Shown piece after piece: positions 1-7,982 of a DNA stretch of 31,768 nt. This DNA comes from an uncultured Lachnospiraceae bacterium. Lineage in GTDB: Bacteria > Bacillota > Clostridia > Lachnospirales > Lachnospiraceae. A model generated the notes under the pieces. The model was not told the DNA's origin. It saw only the letters and a program-made list of their open reading frames with translations, and did not search any database. The stretch spans positions 1 to 31,768 of the forward strand of contig CAJUDY010000043.1 in the NCBI GenBank assembly GCA_910584945.1, read 5' to 3'. Every line of letters starts with the position of its first letter. Within the stretch, counting starts at the first letter, position 1. A program made the translations under genes and the position numbers.

Positions 1-1
1 G

Positions 2-106
2 GTGATGACCTCCTTCTACGGAAAGCTTGCGGCCATGGGTGTGGTGCTTCTGGGAGTGATTTTAAGTCTGATTGGGACGAGAGACGTACGATCTGGTGCT
101 GACTAA
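2..106 (+). CDS. C-terminal tail of an unidentified membrane protein (5' end outside window)
   Basis: An open frame enters from the window edge and ends at TAA 104-106, giving 34 residues. They contain one clear hydrophobic stretch (about LAAMGVVLLGVILSLIG) followed by a short charged tail TRDVRSGAD, as at the end of a multi-pass membrane protein whose C-terminus is cytoplasmic. Too little is present to name a family. FtsX-like or other permease tails are possible but not supported. A stem of CGTAC (85-89) with GTACG (114-118) and CTGGT (93-97) with ACCAG (106-110) spans the stop codon. The real terminator appears to be the hairpin just downstream. Confidence 0.45.
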   Translation: MMTSFYGKLAAMGVVLLGVILSLIGTRDVRSGAD

Positions 107-139
107 CCAGGAAGTACGCCTGATGTTTGAACAATTCAC

Positions 140-186
140 AACGCAGCAAAAAGGGAACGAATGTTCACTTTCTGTTGCGTTTTTTT
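140..186 (+). terminator. Rho-independent terminator ahead of uvrA, with the SOS box at its tip
   Basis: The arms 142-158 and 163-179 form an imperfect stem of about 17 positions with two mismatches and one G-T wobble. The loop is 4 bases (GAAT) and seven T residues follow (180-186). Geometry and T-tract fit intrinsic termination of the upstream gene that ends at 106. The apical part of the stem is the LexA-type operator, so one sequence serves as terminator for the upstream unit and operator for uvrA. Confidence 0.7.
155..166 (+). promoter_or_regulatory. SOS box (LexA operator) for uvrA
   Basis: GAAC (155-158), four bases GAAT, then GTTC (163-166) is an exact match to the Gram-positive DinR/LexA core GAAC-N4-GTTC. 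It lies 8 bases upstream of the uvrA -35 hexamer, where a bound repressor could block RNA polymerase. uvrA is a classic SOS gene, so operator and target agree. Binding itself is inferred. Confidence 0.8.
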
Positions 187-204
187 GTCCTTCTGTGCTA
201 TAAT
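175..204 (+). promoter_or_regulatory. uvrA promoter, extended -10
   Basis: TATAAT at 199-204 is preceded by TG-N (196-198), giving an extended -10. An 18-base spacer separates it from a weak -35, TTGCGT, at 175-180. The -35 sits in the 3' arm of the upstream terminator. The start codon of uvrA is about 42 bases downstream of the -10. Confidence 0.7.
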
Positions 205-246
205 GGGAGGACGAAATTAAAGACCAACGACAGGAGTGAATCATAG

Positions 247-3105
247 ATGACAGAAGAGAGAAGAAAATTTATCAAGATCCGCGGAGCCAATGAGCATAAT
301 CTGAAAAATATCGATCTGGAGATTCCGCGCAATGAGCTGGTGGTTATGACCGGCTTAAGCGGTTCCGGCAAGTCCTCCCTTGCCTTTGATACCATCTATG
401 CCGAGGGGCAGCGTCGGTATATGGAGTCTCTGTCCTCTTACGCGCGGCAATTCCTGGGGCAGATGGAGAAGCCCGACGTGGAGAGTATCGAAGGACTTTC
501 TCCGGCCATCTCCATCGACCAGAAGTCTACCAACCGGAATCCCCGCTCTACAGTGGGGACGGTGACGGAGATCTACGATTATTTTCGTTTGCTCTACGCC
601 AGGATCGGGATTCCCCACTGCCCCAAGTGCGGCAGGGAGATCAAAAAGCAGACTGTGGATCAGATGGTAGACCAGATTCAGTCCATGCCGGAGCGGACCA
701 GGATTCAGCTTTTGGCGCCGGTGGTCAAGGGCCGGAAAGGGGAGCACACAAAGCTTTTGGAGAAGGCAAGGAAGAGCGGCTTTGTGCGTGCAAAGATTGA
801 CGGCAGTATCTACGAACTGACCGAGGAGATCAAACTGGAGAAAAATATCAAGCATCTGATTGAGATTGTGGTGGACCGTCTGGTGGTGAAGCCCGGCATC
901 GAGAAGCGGCTGTCCGACTCTATCGAGACGGTGCTGGGACTTTCCGACGGACTTTTGGTGGTGGAAGTGGTGGATTCCGGGGAGCTTCTGACCTTCAGTT
1001 CCAGCTACGCCTGCCCAGACTGCGGCATCAGTATGGAGGAGATCGAGCCAAGAAGCTTTTCCTTCAACAATCCCTTCGGCGCCTGCCCGGACTGCTTTGG
1101 TCTGGGTTATAAGATGGAGTTTGATGAGGATCTGATGATTCCGGACAAGTCCTTAAGCCTGGCGGAGGGGGCGATCCAGGTCATGGGATGGCAGTCCTGC
1201 ACCGATCCTTCCAGCTTCACCTACGGGATCTTGAAGGCCCTCTCTGAGGAGTACTCCTTCGATCTTTACACCCCCTATGAGGAACTGCCGGAGAAGATTC
1301 GGGAGATCCTGCTCCACGGCACCGGCGGACGGGAGATTCAGGTGCACTATAAGGGACAGCGGGGCGAGGGCGTCTACGCGGTGGCTTTTGAGGGACTGAT
1401 CAAGAATTGCGAGCGCCGTTACCGGGAGACCGGCTCCGACACCATGAAGCAGGAGTATGAGAGTTTTATGCGGATCACGCCCTGCCGGACCTGCAAAGGA
1501 CAGCGCCTGAAGCCCGGTTCCCTGGCAGTGACCGTCTGTGAAAAGAATATCTATGAAGTGACCAATCAGTCGGTGAGAGATCTGCAGGGATTTCTGGAGG
1601 AGATGAAGCTGACAAAGCAGCAGCTTCTGATCGGCGACCAGATATTAAGGGAGATCCGGGCCCGCATTCGTTTCCTGATGGACGTGGGACTTGATTATCT
1701 CTCCCTGACGCGGGCTACCGGCACCCTCTCCGGCGGGGAGGCCCAGAGAATTCGTCTGGCCACCCAGATCGGTTCCGGTCTGGTGGGCGTCGCCTATATT
1801 CTGGACGAGCCCAGCATCGGCCTCCATCAAAGAGACAATGACAAGCTTCTGAACACCCTGTGTCATCTTCGGGACCTGGGCAACTCGGTCATCGTGGTGG
1901 AGCACGACGAGGACACCATGCTGGCGGCGGACTATGTGGTGGATATCGGTCCTGGCGCCGGGGAGCACGGGGGGCAGGTGGTGGCCACCGGCACCGCGAA
2001 GGAACTGATGGACAATCCGGACTCCATAACCGGCGCATACTTAAGCGGCCGCATTCAGATTCCGGTGCCGGGGACCAGGAGAAGCCCCTCGGGATGGATG
2101 ACGGTCAAGGGGGCCAGGGAAAATAATCTGAAGAATATCGAAGTCCGCTTTCCGCTGGGAGTGCTGACCTGCGTGACCGGAGTGTCCGGCTCGGGAAAAA
2201 GCTCTTTGGTCAACGAGATTCTCTATAAAAGTCTGGCCAGGAATCTGAACCGGGCCCGGACCATACCGGGAAAGCACCGGTGCATCGAGGGGATGGAGCA
2301 GTTGGACAAGGTGATCTGCATCGACCAGTCCCCCATCGGACGTACTCCCCGGTCCAATCCGGCCACCTACACCGGCGTCTTTGATATGATCCGGGATCTC
2401 TTCGCCTCCACTTCCGACGCCAAAGCCAGGGGCTACAAGAAAGGCCGATTCAGCTTTAACGTAAAAGGCGGGCGCTGCGAAGCCTGCTCCGGCGACGGGA
2501 TCTTAAAGATCGAGATGCACTTTCTGCCGGATGTGTATGTTCCCTGTGAAGTTTGTCAGGGAAAGAGGTATAATCGGGAGACTCTCGAAGTAAAATATAA
2601 AGGCAAAAGCATCTACGACGTGCTGGAGATGACGGTGGAGGAAGCGCTCGCATTCTTTGACCATGTTCCGTTCATCCGCAGAAAGATCGAGACTCTCTAT
2701 GATGTGGGCCTTTCCTACATTAAGCTGGGCCAGCCCTCCACCACCTTATCCGGCGGGGAGGCGCAGCGGATCAAGCTGGCCACGGAATTAAGCCGCAGGA
2801 GTACCGGAAAGACGGTCTATATCCTGGATGAGCCCACCACCGGTCTGCATTTTGCCGACGTCCACAAGCTGACGGAGATTCTGCAGAGGCTGGCGTCCGG
2901 GGGCAATACGGTTATCGTCATCGAGCACAATCTGGATGTGATCAAGACGGCGGACTATATCATCGATATGGGTCCGGAGGGCGGCGATGGCGGCGGAACC
3001 GTGGTGGCCGAGGGTACACCGGAGGAGATTGCAGAGAGTAAAGCCTCCTATACAGGCTGTTATGTGAAAAAGTATTTGCAAAAGGGAAAAACTGTTGTAT
3101 CATAA
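247..3105 (+). CDS. uvrA: UvrABC excinuclease subunit A
   Basis: This is the DNA damage-recognition ATPase of nucleotide excision repair; a UvrA dimer finds lesions and loads UvrB. At 952 residues it has the usual full length. The first ABC ATPase has Walker A GLSGSGKSS at residues 36-44 and a signature TLSGGEAQRIRLA with ILDEPSIGLH. The second has GVSGSGKSS, TLSGGEAQRIKLA and ILDEPTTGLH. The inserted zinc modules show as CPKCG, as a CPDC pair, and as CEAC/CEVC around the conserved C-terminal zinc finger. A GGAG at 233-236 precedes the ATG by 10 bases. The gene stands alone here, without uvrB beside it, and the upstream LexA box indicates damage induction. Confidence 0.98.
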   Translation: MTEERRKFIKIRGANEHNLKNIDLEIPRNELVVMTGLSGSGKSSLAFDTIYAEGQRRYMESLSSYARQFLGQMEKPDVESIEGLSPAISIDQKSTNRNPRSTVGTVTEIYDYFRLLYARIGIPHCPKCGREIKKQTVDQMVDQIQSMPERTRIQLLAPVVKGRKGEHTKLLEKARKSGFVRAKIDGSIYELTEEIKLEKNIKHLIEIVVDRLVVKPGIEKRLSDSIETVLGLSDGLLVVEVVDSGELLTFSSSYACPDCGISMEEIEPRSFSFNNPFGACPDCFGLGYKMEFDEDLMIPDKSLSLAEGAIQVMGWQSCTDPSSFTYGILKALSEEYSFDLYTPYEELPEKIREILLHGTGGREIQVHYKGQRGEGVYAVAFEGLIKNCERRYRETGSDTMKQEYESFMRITPCRTCKGQRLKPGSLAVTVCEKNIYEVTNQSVRDLQGFLEEMKLTKQQLLIGDQILREIRARIRFLMDVGLDYLSLTRATGTLSGGEAQRIRLATQIGSGLVGVAYILDEPSIGLHQRDNDKLLNTLCHLRDLGNSVIVVEHDEDTMLAADYVVDIGPGAGEHGGQVVATGTAKELMDNPDSITGAYLSGRIQIPVPGTRRSPSGWMTVKGARENNLKNIEVRFPLGVLTCVTGVSGSGKSSLVNEILYKSLARNLNRARTIPGKHRCIEGMEQLDKVICIDQSPIGRTPRSNPATYTGVFDMIRDLFASTSDAKARGYKKGRFSFNVKGGRCEACSGDGILKIEMHFLPDVYVPCEVCQGKRYNRETLEVKYKGKSIYDVLEMTVEEALAFFDHVPFIRRKIETLYDVGLSYIKLGQPSTTLSGGEAQRIKLATELSRRSTGKTVYILDEPTTGLHFADVHKLTEILQRLASGGNTVIVIEHNLDVIKTADYIIDMGPEGGDGGGTVVAEGTPEEIAESKASYTGCYVKKYLQKGKTVVS
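3076..3103 (+). promoter_or_regulatory. Possible promoter for the murB operon inside the uvrA 3' end
   Basis: TTGCAA (3076-3081), a 16-base spacer and TATCAT (3098-3103) resemble a sigma-A promoter. It overlaps the last codons of uvrA and would let murB and the genes after it be expressed without SOS induction. The match is moderate and rests on the hexamers alone. Confidence 0.4.
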
Positions 3106-3128
3106 GAAATCATATAAAGGATGGGACA

Positions 3129-4040
3129 ATGGTGGGAACGGAAATGTTAGAGATTTTGCAGAAACTGGTGGGAGCAGAGCAGGTATGGGAGCAGGAACCC
3201 ATGAAGAACCATACGACCTTCCGGGTGGGCGGTCCCGCGCGTTATCTGGTGGAGCCGGGGAGCGCCGGGGAGCTCATCAAAGTCATAGGAGCCTGCCTGG
3301 AGGCAGGGATGCCCTATACGGTCGTGGGAAACGGCAGCAACCTTCTGGTGAGCGACGCGGGGTATGACGGGGTCGTCATCCATCTGTTTAAGAATATGTC
3401 GCAGATCTGGGTGCAGGGGAATTTTATCACTGCGGAGGCGGGGGCGCTTCTGGTGCGGGTGTCCAATGAAGCCTGCAGAGAAGGACTTGCGGGTCTGGAG
3501 TTTGCCTCCGGGATTCCCGGGACGGTCGGCGGAGCGCTGGTGATGAACGCAGGCGCCTACGGCGGGGAGATGAAAGACGTAGTGTGTTGTGTGAAGGTGC
3601 TGGCGGCGGACGGATGGATTCGGGAATACACAGGCGAAGAGATGGATTTTGGCTACCGCAGAAGCCGGATCGCCGAGGGCAGGGACATCGTGCTGGAAGC
3701 GGAATTTCGGCTACGTCCGGGAAAGACGGAGGAGATTCGGGCCAGGATGGAGGAACTTAGGGAACAAAGGGTGAAAAAGCAGCCTCTGGAGTATGCCAGC
3801 GCCGGCAGTACGTTTAAGCGCCCGGAAGGGTATTTTGCCGGAAAGCTGATTGAGGATGCGGGACTTCGGGGATTTCGGATCGGAGACGCCCAGGTGTCTG
3901 AGAAGCACTGCGGTTTTGTAATCAACCGGGGCAATGCCACGGCGGCGCAGATTGCGGAGGTCATCGAGGAAGTGAAAAAGCGGGTATATGCCGATTCCGG
4001 AGTCCGCCTTAAGACCGAGGTCAAATACTTGGGCTGGTAA
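3129..4040 (+). CDS. murB: UDP-N-acetylmuramate dehydrogenase (MurB)
   Basis: MurB reduces UDP-GlcNAc-enolpyruvate to UDP-MurNAc with NADPH and FAD, the second committed step of cytoplasmic peptidoglycan precursor synthesis. The 303 residues show the FAD-binding motifs TTFRVGGPA (29-37), GNGSNLLV (67-74) and GIPGTVGGALVMNAGAYGGE (128-147). The proton-donor serine lies in AGSTFKRP (Ser227), and the C-terminal catalytic glutamate in KTEVKYLG (Glu297). The length and the GSTFKRP form fit the Gram-positive type. An AAAGGATG precedes the ATG; a second ATG at 3144 is a possible alternative start. The gene starts 23 bases after uvrA and begins the murB-rapZ-whiA-crh run. Confidence 0.97.
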   Translation: MVGTEMLEILQKLVGAEQVWEQEPMKNHTTFRVGGPARYLVEPGSAGELIKVIGACLEAGMPYTVVGNGSNLLVSDAGYDGVVIHLFKNMSQIWVQGNFITAEAGALLVRVSNEACREGLAGLEFASGIPGTVGGALVMNAGAYGGEMKDVVCCVKVLAADGWIREYTGEEMDFGYRRSRIAEGRDIVLEAEFRLRPGKTEEIRARMEELREQRVKKQPLEYASAGSTFKRPEGYFAGKLIEDAGLRGFRIGDAQVSEKHCGFVINRGNATAAQIAEVIEEVKKRVYADSGVRLKTEVKYLGW

Positions 4041-4089
4041 AAAACAAAAAGGAACCATATCGAAAAAAGAGCGGGAGGAACAAAGGTAT

Positions 4090-4965
4090 ATGAGACTGGT
4101 GATCGTGACCGGCATGTCCGGTGCGGGCAAGGCGACGGCCCTTAAGATTCTGGAGGACGCGGGTTATTTTTGTGTGGACAATCTGCCAGTTCCCTTTGTG
4201 GACAAGTTCGCGGAGCTGACGGCCTCCGGCAACAGTGAGATCACAAAGGTAGCCATCGGGCTGGATATCCGAAGCGGCAAGGCTCTCGGACAGATGGAAC
4301 AGATCCTGGAACGCATGGTGGTGCAGGGGATTCCCTATGAGATTCTCTTTCTGGACGCCAACAATGACATCCTGGTGAAGCGCTATAAGGAGACCAGGCG
4401 GATGCATCCGCTGGCGGAGTCCGGGCGGATCGAGCAGGGAATTATCCTGGAGCGGGACAGGCTGGTATTTTTGAAAAAGCATGCAGACTATATCATTGAT
4501 ACCAGTCAGCTTCTGGTGCGGGAGTTAAAGCAGGAGCTGGACAAGATCTTTGTCCAGAACCGGGAGTTTAAGAACCTGATGATCACCGTGCTCTCCTTTG
4601 GCTTCAAGTACGGGATACCAAGCGACGCGGACCTGGTATTTGACGTGCGCTTCCTGCCGAATCCCTATTATTATGAGGAACTAAGGCGTCTAACGGGCAA
4701 TGAGCGAAAGATTCAGGATTTTGTCATGGGGTTCGACATGGCGCATATATTCCTGGACAAGCTGGACGACATGGTTCGCTTTCTGATTCCCAACTATGTG
4801 TTGGAAGGCAAGAATCAGCTGGTGATCGCCATCGGCTGTACAGGGGGCAAGCACCGGTCGGTGACTCTGGCCAACAAGCTGTTCGAGCGTTTTCAGAATC
4901 AAAGTGATTATGGTGTGAAGCTGGACCATCGGGACATCGGGAAAGACGCCGCCCGGGGCAAATAA
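4090..4965 (+). CDS. rapZ: RapZ/YvcJ family nucleotide-binding RNase adapter
   Basis: The protein has 291 residues from the ATG at 4090, which follows GGAGG (4074-4078). A longer frame beginning at 3988 lies inside murB and is rejected. The family binds ATP/GTP. In E. coli it senses glucosamine-6-phosphate and guides small-RNA decay; in Bacillus (YvcJ) it affects competence and cell-wall metabolism. The N-terminal P-loop reads GMSGAGKAT (8-16), followed by the family hallmark EDAGYFCVDNLP. The C-terminal domain carries IGCTGGKHRSV, DHRDIGK and the glycine/alanine-rich end. The residue after the P-loop lysine is alanine where serine or threonine is usual, with Thr16 next. Position between murB and whiA matches the yvcJ neighbourhood. 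Confidence 0.93.
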   Translation: MRLVIVTGMSGAGKATALKILEDAGYFCVDNLPVPFVDKFAELTASGNSEITKVAIGLDIRSGKALGQMEQILERMVVQGIPYEILFLDANNDILVKRYKETRRMHPLAESGRIEQGIILERDRLVFLKKHADYIIDTSQLLVRELKQELDKIFVQNREFKNLMITVLSFGFKYGIPSDADLVFDVRFLPNPYYYEELRRLTGNERKIQDFVMGFDMAHIFLDKLDDMVRFLIPNYVLEGKNQLVIAIGCTGGKHRSVTLANKLFERFQNQSDYGVKLDHRDIGKDAARGK

Positions 4966-4983
4966 TCAGGAGGAGGCATTCTT

Positions 4984-5931
4984 ATGTCATTTTCCGGAGA
5001 CATCAAAGAAGAACTTTCCAAACCTTCATCCGCGGGCCGTCACTGTCGACTGGCAGAAACTGCTGCTATTTTAAGCCTATGCGGAAAGATAATCATTACG
5101 GAGAATGATCGCTATTGCGTAAAAATACAGACGGAAAATCTTCCAGTTGCAAGAAAGTACTTTACATTATTGAGAAAAGCATTTAATATTAAAGCGGAAG
5201 TTTCAGTTCGTAAAAATCGGGAAGTATATTCCTGCTCGGTGGTTGTACGAAGAGACCGGGAGGCCAGGAGGCTTTTAATGGAGACCTGCCTGATGGATGC
5301 GGACGGGAACGTAGGAGAGTGCATGTCTCTGATACATAACCGGCTGCTTGGGCAGAACTGCTGCAGGCGGGCTTTTATAAGGGGAGCGTTTCTCGCTGCC
5401 GGCTCGGTCAGCGATCCGGAGAAATCTTATCATTTTGAGATTGTCTGTGCTTCAGAGGAAAAAGCTGTACAGCTAAAGGAGCTGCTTTCCGGTTACCAGA
5501 TCGATGCCCGGATCGTACTTCGAAAAAGGCATTATGTGGTTTATGTAAAAGAAGGTTCTCAGATTGTAGCACTCTTAGGGCTTATGGGGGCTCATGTATC
5601 ACTGCTGCAGCTTGAGAATGTGCGGATTGTGAAAGAGATGCGTAATTCCGTGAACCGCAAGGTGAACTGTGAAACGGCAAATCTGAACAAGACAGTATCC
5701 GCCGCAGTTCGCCAGGTAGAAGATATCCGGTATATTGAAAGCCGCAGGGGACTGCATGAACTTTCTGAAGGTCTGGAGGAAACCGCCAGGCTGAGACTTG
5801 AACATCCGGATGCCAGTCTGAAAGAACTGGGAGATATGATGTCTCCCAAAGTCGGGAAATCCGGGGTCAATCATCGTCTGCGTAAGCTGAGTCTTATGGC
5901 AGAACAATTGCGTAAGGGCGAGGAGGAGTAA
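4984..5931 (+). CDS. whiA: DNA-binding regulator WhiA
   Basis: WhiA is a sporulation/cell-division regulator of Gram-positive bacteria with an N-terminal LAGLIDADG-like fold that has lost endonuclease function and a C-terminal helix-turn-helix. The 315 residues begin MSFSGDIKEELSK. The middle carries CCRRAFIRGAFLAAGSVSDPEKSYH-type motifs, and the C-terminus has the hallmark block ending SPKVGKSGVNHRLRKL. An AGGAGG stands 8 bases before the ATG, and the gene starts 18 bases after rapZ. In Bacillus the YvcK (GlmR) gene normally sits between the rapZ homologue and whiA; it is absent here. The first half of the gene is visibly more AT-rich than rapZ. Confidence 0.96.
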   Translation: MSFSGDIKEELSKPSSAGRHCRLAETAAILSLCGKIIITENDRYCVKIQTENLPVARKYFTLLRKAFNIKAEVSVRKNREVYSCSVVVRRDREARRLLMETCLMDADGNVGECMSLIHNRLLGQNCCRRAFIRGAFLAAGSVSDPEKSYHFEIVCASEEKAVQLKELLSGYQIDARIVLRKRHYVVYVKEGSQIVALLGLMGAHVSLLQLENVRIVKEMRNSVNRKVNCETANLNKTVSAAVRQVEDIRYIESRRGLHELSEGLEETARLRLEHPDASLKELGDMMSPKVGKSGVNHRLRKLSLMAEQLRKGEEE

Positions 5932-5932
5932 A

Positions 5933-6190
5933 ATGATTAAAAAACCAATCACCATTCAGATCGCTGATGGGCTGGAAGCCAGACCGACGGCATTGCTCGT
6001 GCAGGTTGCGAGCCAGTATGACAGCAAGATATATGTGGAGATCGGCGATAAGAAGGTGAATGCAAAGAGTATCATGGGTATGATGACCCTTGGTCTTTCT
6101 GCCGGGGAATCCGTGGTGGTATCCGCGGAGGGCAGCGATGAGATGAATGCGATCGAGAATATCGAAAAGTATCTAAGCAGTAACAATTAG
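5933..6190 (+). CDS. HPr-like protein with Glu at the phospho-histidine site (Crh-like)
   Basis: This 85-residue protein has the HPr fold signature. Residue 15, the histidine phosphorylated by PTS enzyme I in true HPr (GLHARPA), is glutamate here (ADGLEARPT). The regulatory serine site is intact: Ser46 in NAKSIMGMM, as phosphorylated by HPr kinase. This combination recalls Bacillus Crh, which has glutamine at 15 and also ends the yvcI-yvcJ-yvcK-whiA-crh operon. It should therefore not carry sugar phosphotransfer; a regulatory role in carbon catabolite control through P-Ser46 is inferred. The ATG lies one base after the whiA stop, and its GAGGAG ribosome binding site is in the whiA 3' end. Confidence 0.88.
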   Translation: MIKKPITIQIADGLEARPTALLVQVASQYDSKIYVEIGDKKVNAKSIMGMMTLGLSAGESVVVSAEGSDEMNAIENIEKYLSSNN

Positions 6191-6229
6191 GAGACAGGTA
6201 GGCACACAGATGGTGTGATAGCATAGATG

Positions 6230-6265
6230 AGCGGAGGTTTGGTTGTATGAGAACGGACCTCCGCT
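6230..6265 (+). terminator. Hairpin after the murB-crh run (weak terminator candidate)
   Basis: AGCGGAGGT (6230-6238) and ACCTCCGCT (6257-6265) are perfect 9-base inverted repeats around an 18-base loop, followed only by GCTTTGTTG. It lies 40 bases after the crh-like stop and 40 bases before the next gene. The poor T-tract makes intrinsic termination uncertain; an mRNA-stabilising stem is equally possible. Confidence 0.4.
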
Positions 6266-6305
6266 GCTTTGTTGCAGGCAGAGAAAAAGGGGGAGAGAAA
6301 GCGGC

Positions 6306-7067
6306 ATGGAGGCATATACCGGATTTGCGGAAGTTTACGACCTGTTTATGGAGGACGTGCCCTATGAGCAGTGGTGCGGTTATATCACGGGACTTTTCCG
6401 GGAATACGGGATCGAGGAAGGGCTGGTGTTGGACTTAGGGTGCGGCACCGGGGTGCTGACGGAGCTTCTGGCCAGGGCCGGTTATGATATGATCGGGATT
6501 GACGGTTCCGGGGAGATGCTGGAGGCGGCTTTGGAGAGAAGGGAAAAATCCGGCCTCGACATCCTTTATCTGTGCCAGGATATGCGGACGTTCGAGCTGT
6601 ACGGAACGGTGCGGGCCATCGTCAGCGTCTGCGATTCCATGAACTATATTCTGGAGGAAGAGGAGTTCGTGGGGATTCTCTCGCTGGCCGCCTGCAATTA
6701 TCTGGATTACGGCGGGCTTTTTATCTTTGACCTGAATACGGAATATAAGTACCGGGAACTCCTGGGGGAGCAGACCATTGCGGAAAACCGGGAAGAGGGG
6801 AGTTTTATCTGGGAAAACAGTTATGATGAAGAGGAAAAGATTAATGAATATAACCTGACTCTTTTCATACGAGAAGATTCGGGGTATTATAGAAAAGAAG
6901 AAGAAGTTCATTATCAGAGGGCCTATCCCTGCGGTCAGGTGAAAAAGATGGTGGAGTGCTCGGGACTGAAGCTCCTTGCGATCTACGACGCGTTTACCCA
7001 TGAACCGGCGCGGGAGGACTCCGAGCGGATCTACGTGATCTGTCAGAGAGAAAAACAGGAGATTTAG
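6306..7067 (+). CDS. Class I SAM-dependent methyltransferase
   Basis: This 253-residue cytosolic methyltransferase has the Rossmann-type SAM site: VLDLGCGTGVLTELLA (motif I), then GIDGSGEML with the acidic residue that holds the ribose, CQDMRTF, and ISVCDSMNYI. The remaining sequence (FDLNTEYKYREL, YRKEEEVHYQRAY) matches the common Clostridial group of unassigned small-molecule methyltransferases. The ATG at 6306 follows GGGGGAG; the longer frame from 6243 runs through the upstream hairpin and is rejected. Only 4 bases separate it from hslO, so they are probably cotranscribed. Substrate unknown. Confidence 0.85.
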   Translation: MEAYTGFAEVYDLFMEDVPYEQWCGYITGLFREYGIEEGLVLDLGCGTGVLTELLARAGYDMIGIDGSGEMLEAALERREKSGLDILYLCQDMRTFELYGTVRAIVSVCDSMNYILEEEEFVGILSLAACNYLDYGGLFIFDLNTEYKYRELLGEQTIAENREEGSFIWENSYDEEEKINEYNLTLFIREDSGYYRKEEEVHYQRAYPCGQVKKMVECSGLKLLAIYDAFTHEPAREDSERIYVICQREKQEI

Positions 7068-7071
7068 AAGA

Positions 7072-7956
7072 ATGAGCGATTACATTGTACGGGCAACCGC
7101 CGCGGAGGGACAGATCCGCGCCTTTGCCATAGATTCGAGAACCATTGTGGAGACTGCCCGGACGAAGCATGACACCAGTCCGGTGGTGACGGCGGCGCTG
7201 GGGCGGCTTCTGTCCGCAGGCGCTATGATGGGGATGATGATGAAAGGAGAGAAAGATCTTCTGACTCTTCAGATCAAGTGCAGCGGTCCGGTGAAAGGGC
7301 TGACGGTGACGGCGGATTCCAGGGGGCATGTCAAAGGCTTTGCCGACGTTCCTCAGGTGATGCTGCCGCCCAATGCAAAAGGAAAGCTGGATGTGGGCGG
7401 GGCTCTGGACCTTGGGGTCTTAAGCGTCATCAAGGATCTTGGGATGAAAGAACCCTACATAGGACAGACAGAACTCAAAACCGGGGAGATCGGGGACGAC
7501 CTGACCTATTATTTCGCCAGTTCCGAGCAGACGCCTTCCTCCGTGGGCTTGGGAGTCCTGATGGAACGGAACAACACTGTAAAGCAGGCCGGGGGTTTTA
7601 TCCTTCAGTTGATGCCCTTTGCTTCAGAAGAAGTGGTTGACAGGCTGGAGAAAAAGCTTAAGTCCATAGAATCTGTCACCAGCTATCTGGACAGAGGCTT
7701 TACGCCGGAGCAGTTGTTGGAAGAACTGATCGGAGAATTCGGCGTAGAATTTTTAGAGCGGGCGGAAGCCTCTTTTTCTTGTAACTGCAGCAAAGAGCGG
7801 GTGGAAAAGGCCATCGTCAGCATTGGCAGAAAAGAGCTGAACGAGATGGTACAGGAGGGAAAGCCCATTGAGGTGAAATGCCATTTCTGCAATACCGCCT
7901 ATGAATTCACGGCGGAGGATTTGAAGAACATTGTCAAGAGAAGCTGTAAGCGATAA
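7072..7956 (+). CDS. hslO: Redox-regulated holdase chaperone Hsp33
   Basis: Hsp33 is a cytosolic holdase that is switched on when its zinc-bound cysteines are oxidised. The 294 residues begin with the typical MSDYIVRATAAEGQIRAFA and carry a long N-terminal substrate-binding domain. The redox switch follows the expected CxC...CxxC pattern at Cys237, Cys239, Cys270 and Cys273, all four present, so the sensor should be functional. An AGGAG in the end of the methyltransferase gene serves as ribosome binding site. The next gene, nadE, follows after 26 bases. Confidence 0.97.
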   Translation: MSDYIVRATAAEGQIRAFAIDSRTIVETARTKHDTSPVVTAALGRLLSAGAMMGMMMKGEKDLLTLQIKCSGPVKGLTVTADSRGHVKGFADVPQVMLPPNAKGKLDVGGALDLGVLSVIKDLGMKEPYIGQTELKTGEIGDDLTYYFASSEQTPSSVGLGVLMERNNTVKQAGGFILQLMPFASEEVVDRLEKKLKSIESVTSYLDRGFTPEQLLEELIGEFGVEFLERAEASFSCNCSKERVEKAIVSIGRKELNEMVQEGKPIEVKCHFCNTAYEFTAEDLKNIVKRSCKR

Positions 7957-7982
7957 GACAGATGAAGATAGGAGAAGATGAA

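Noticed and set aside
129..137. A second SOS half-site (GAAC-AA-TTC)
   Set aside because: Spacing is two bases where four are required.
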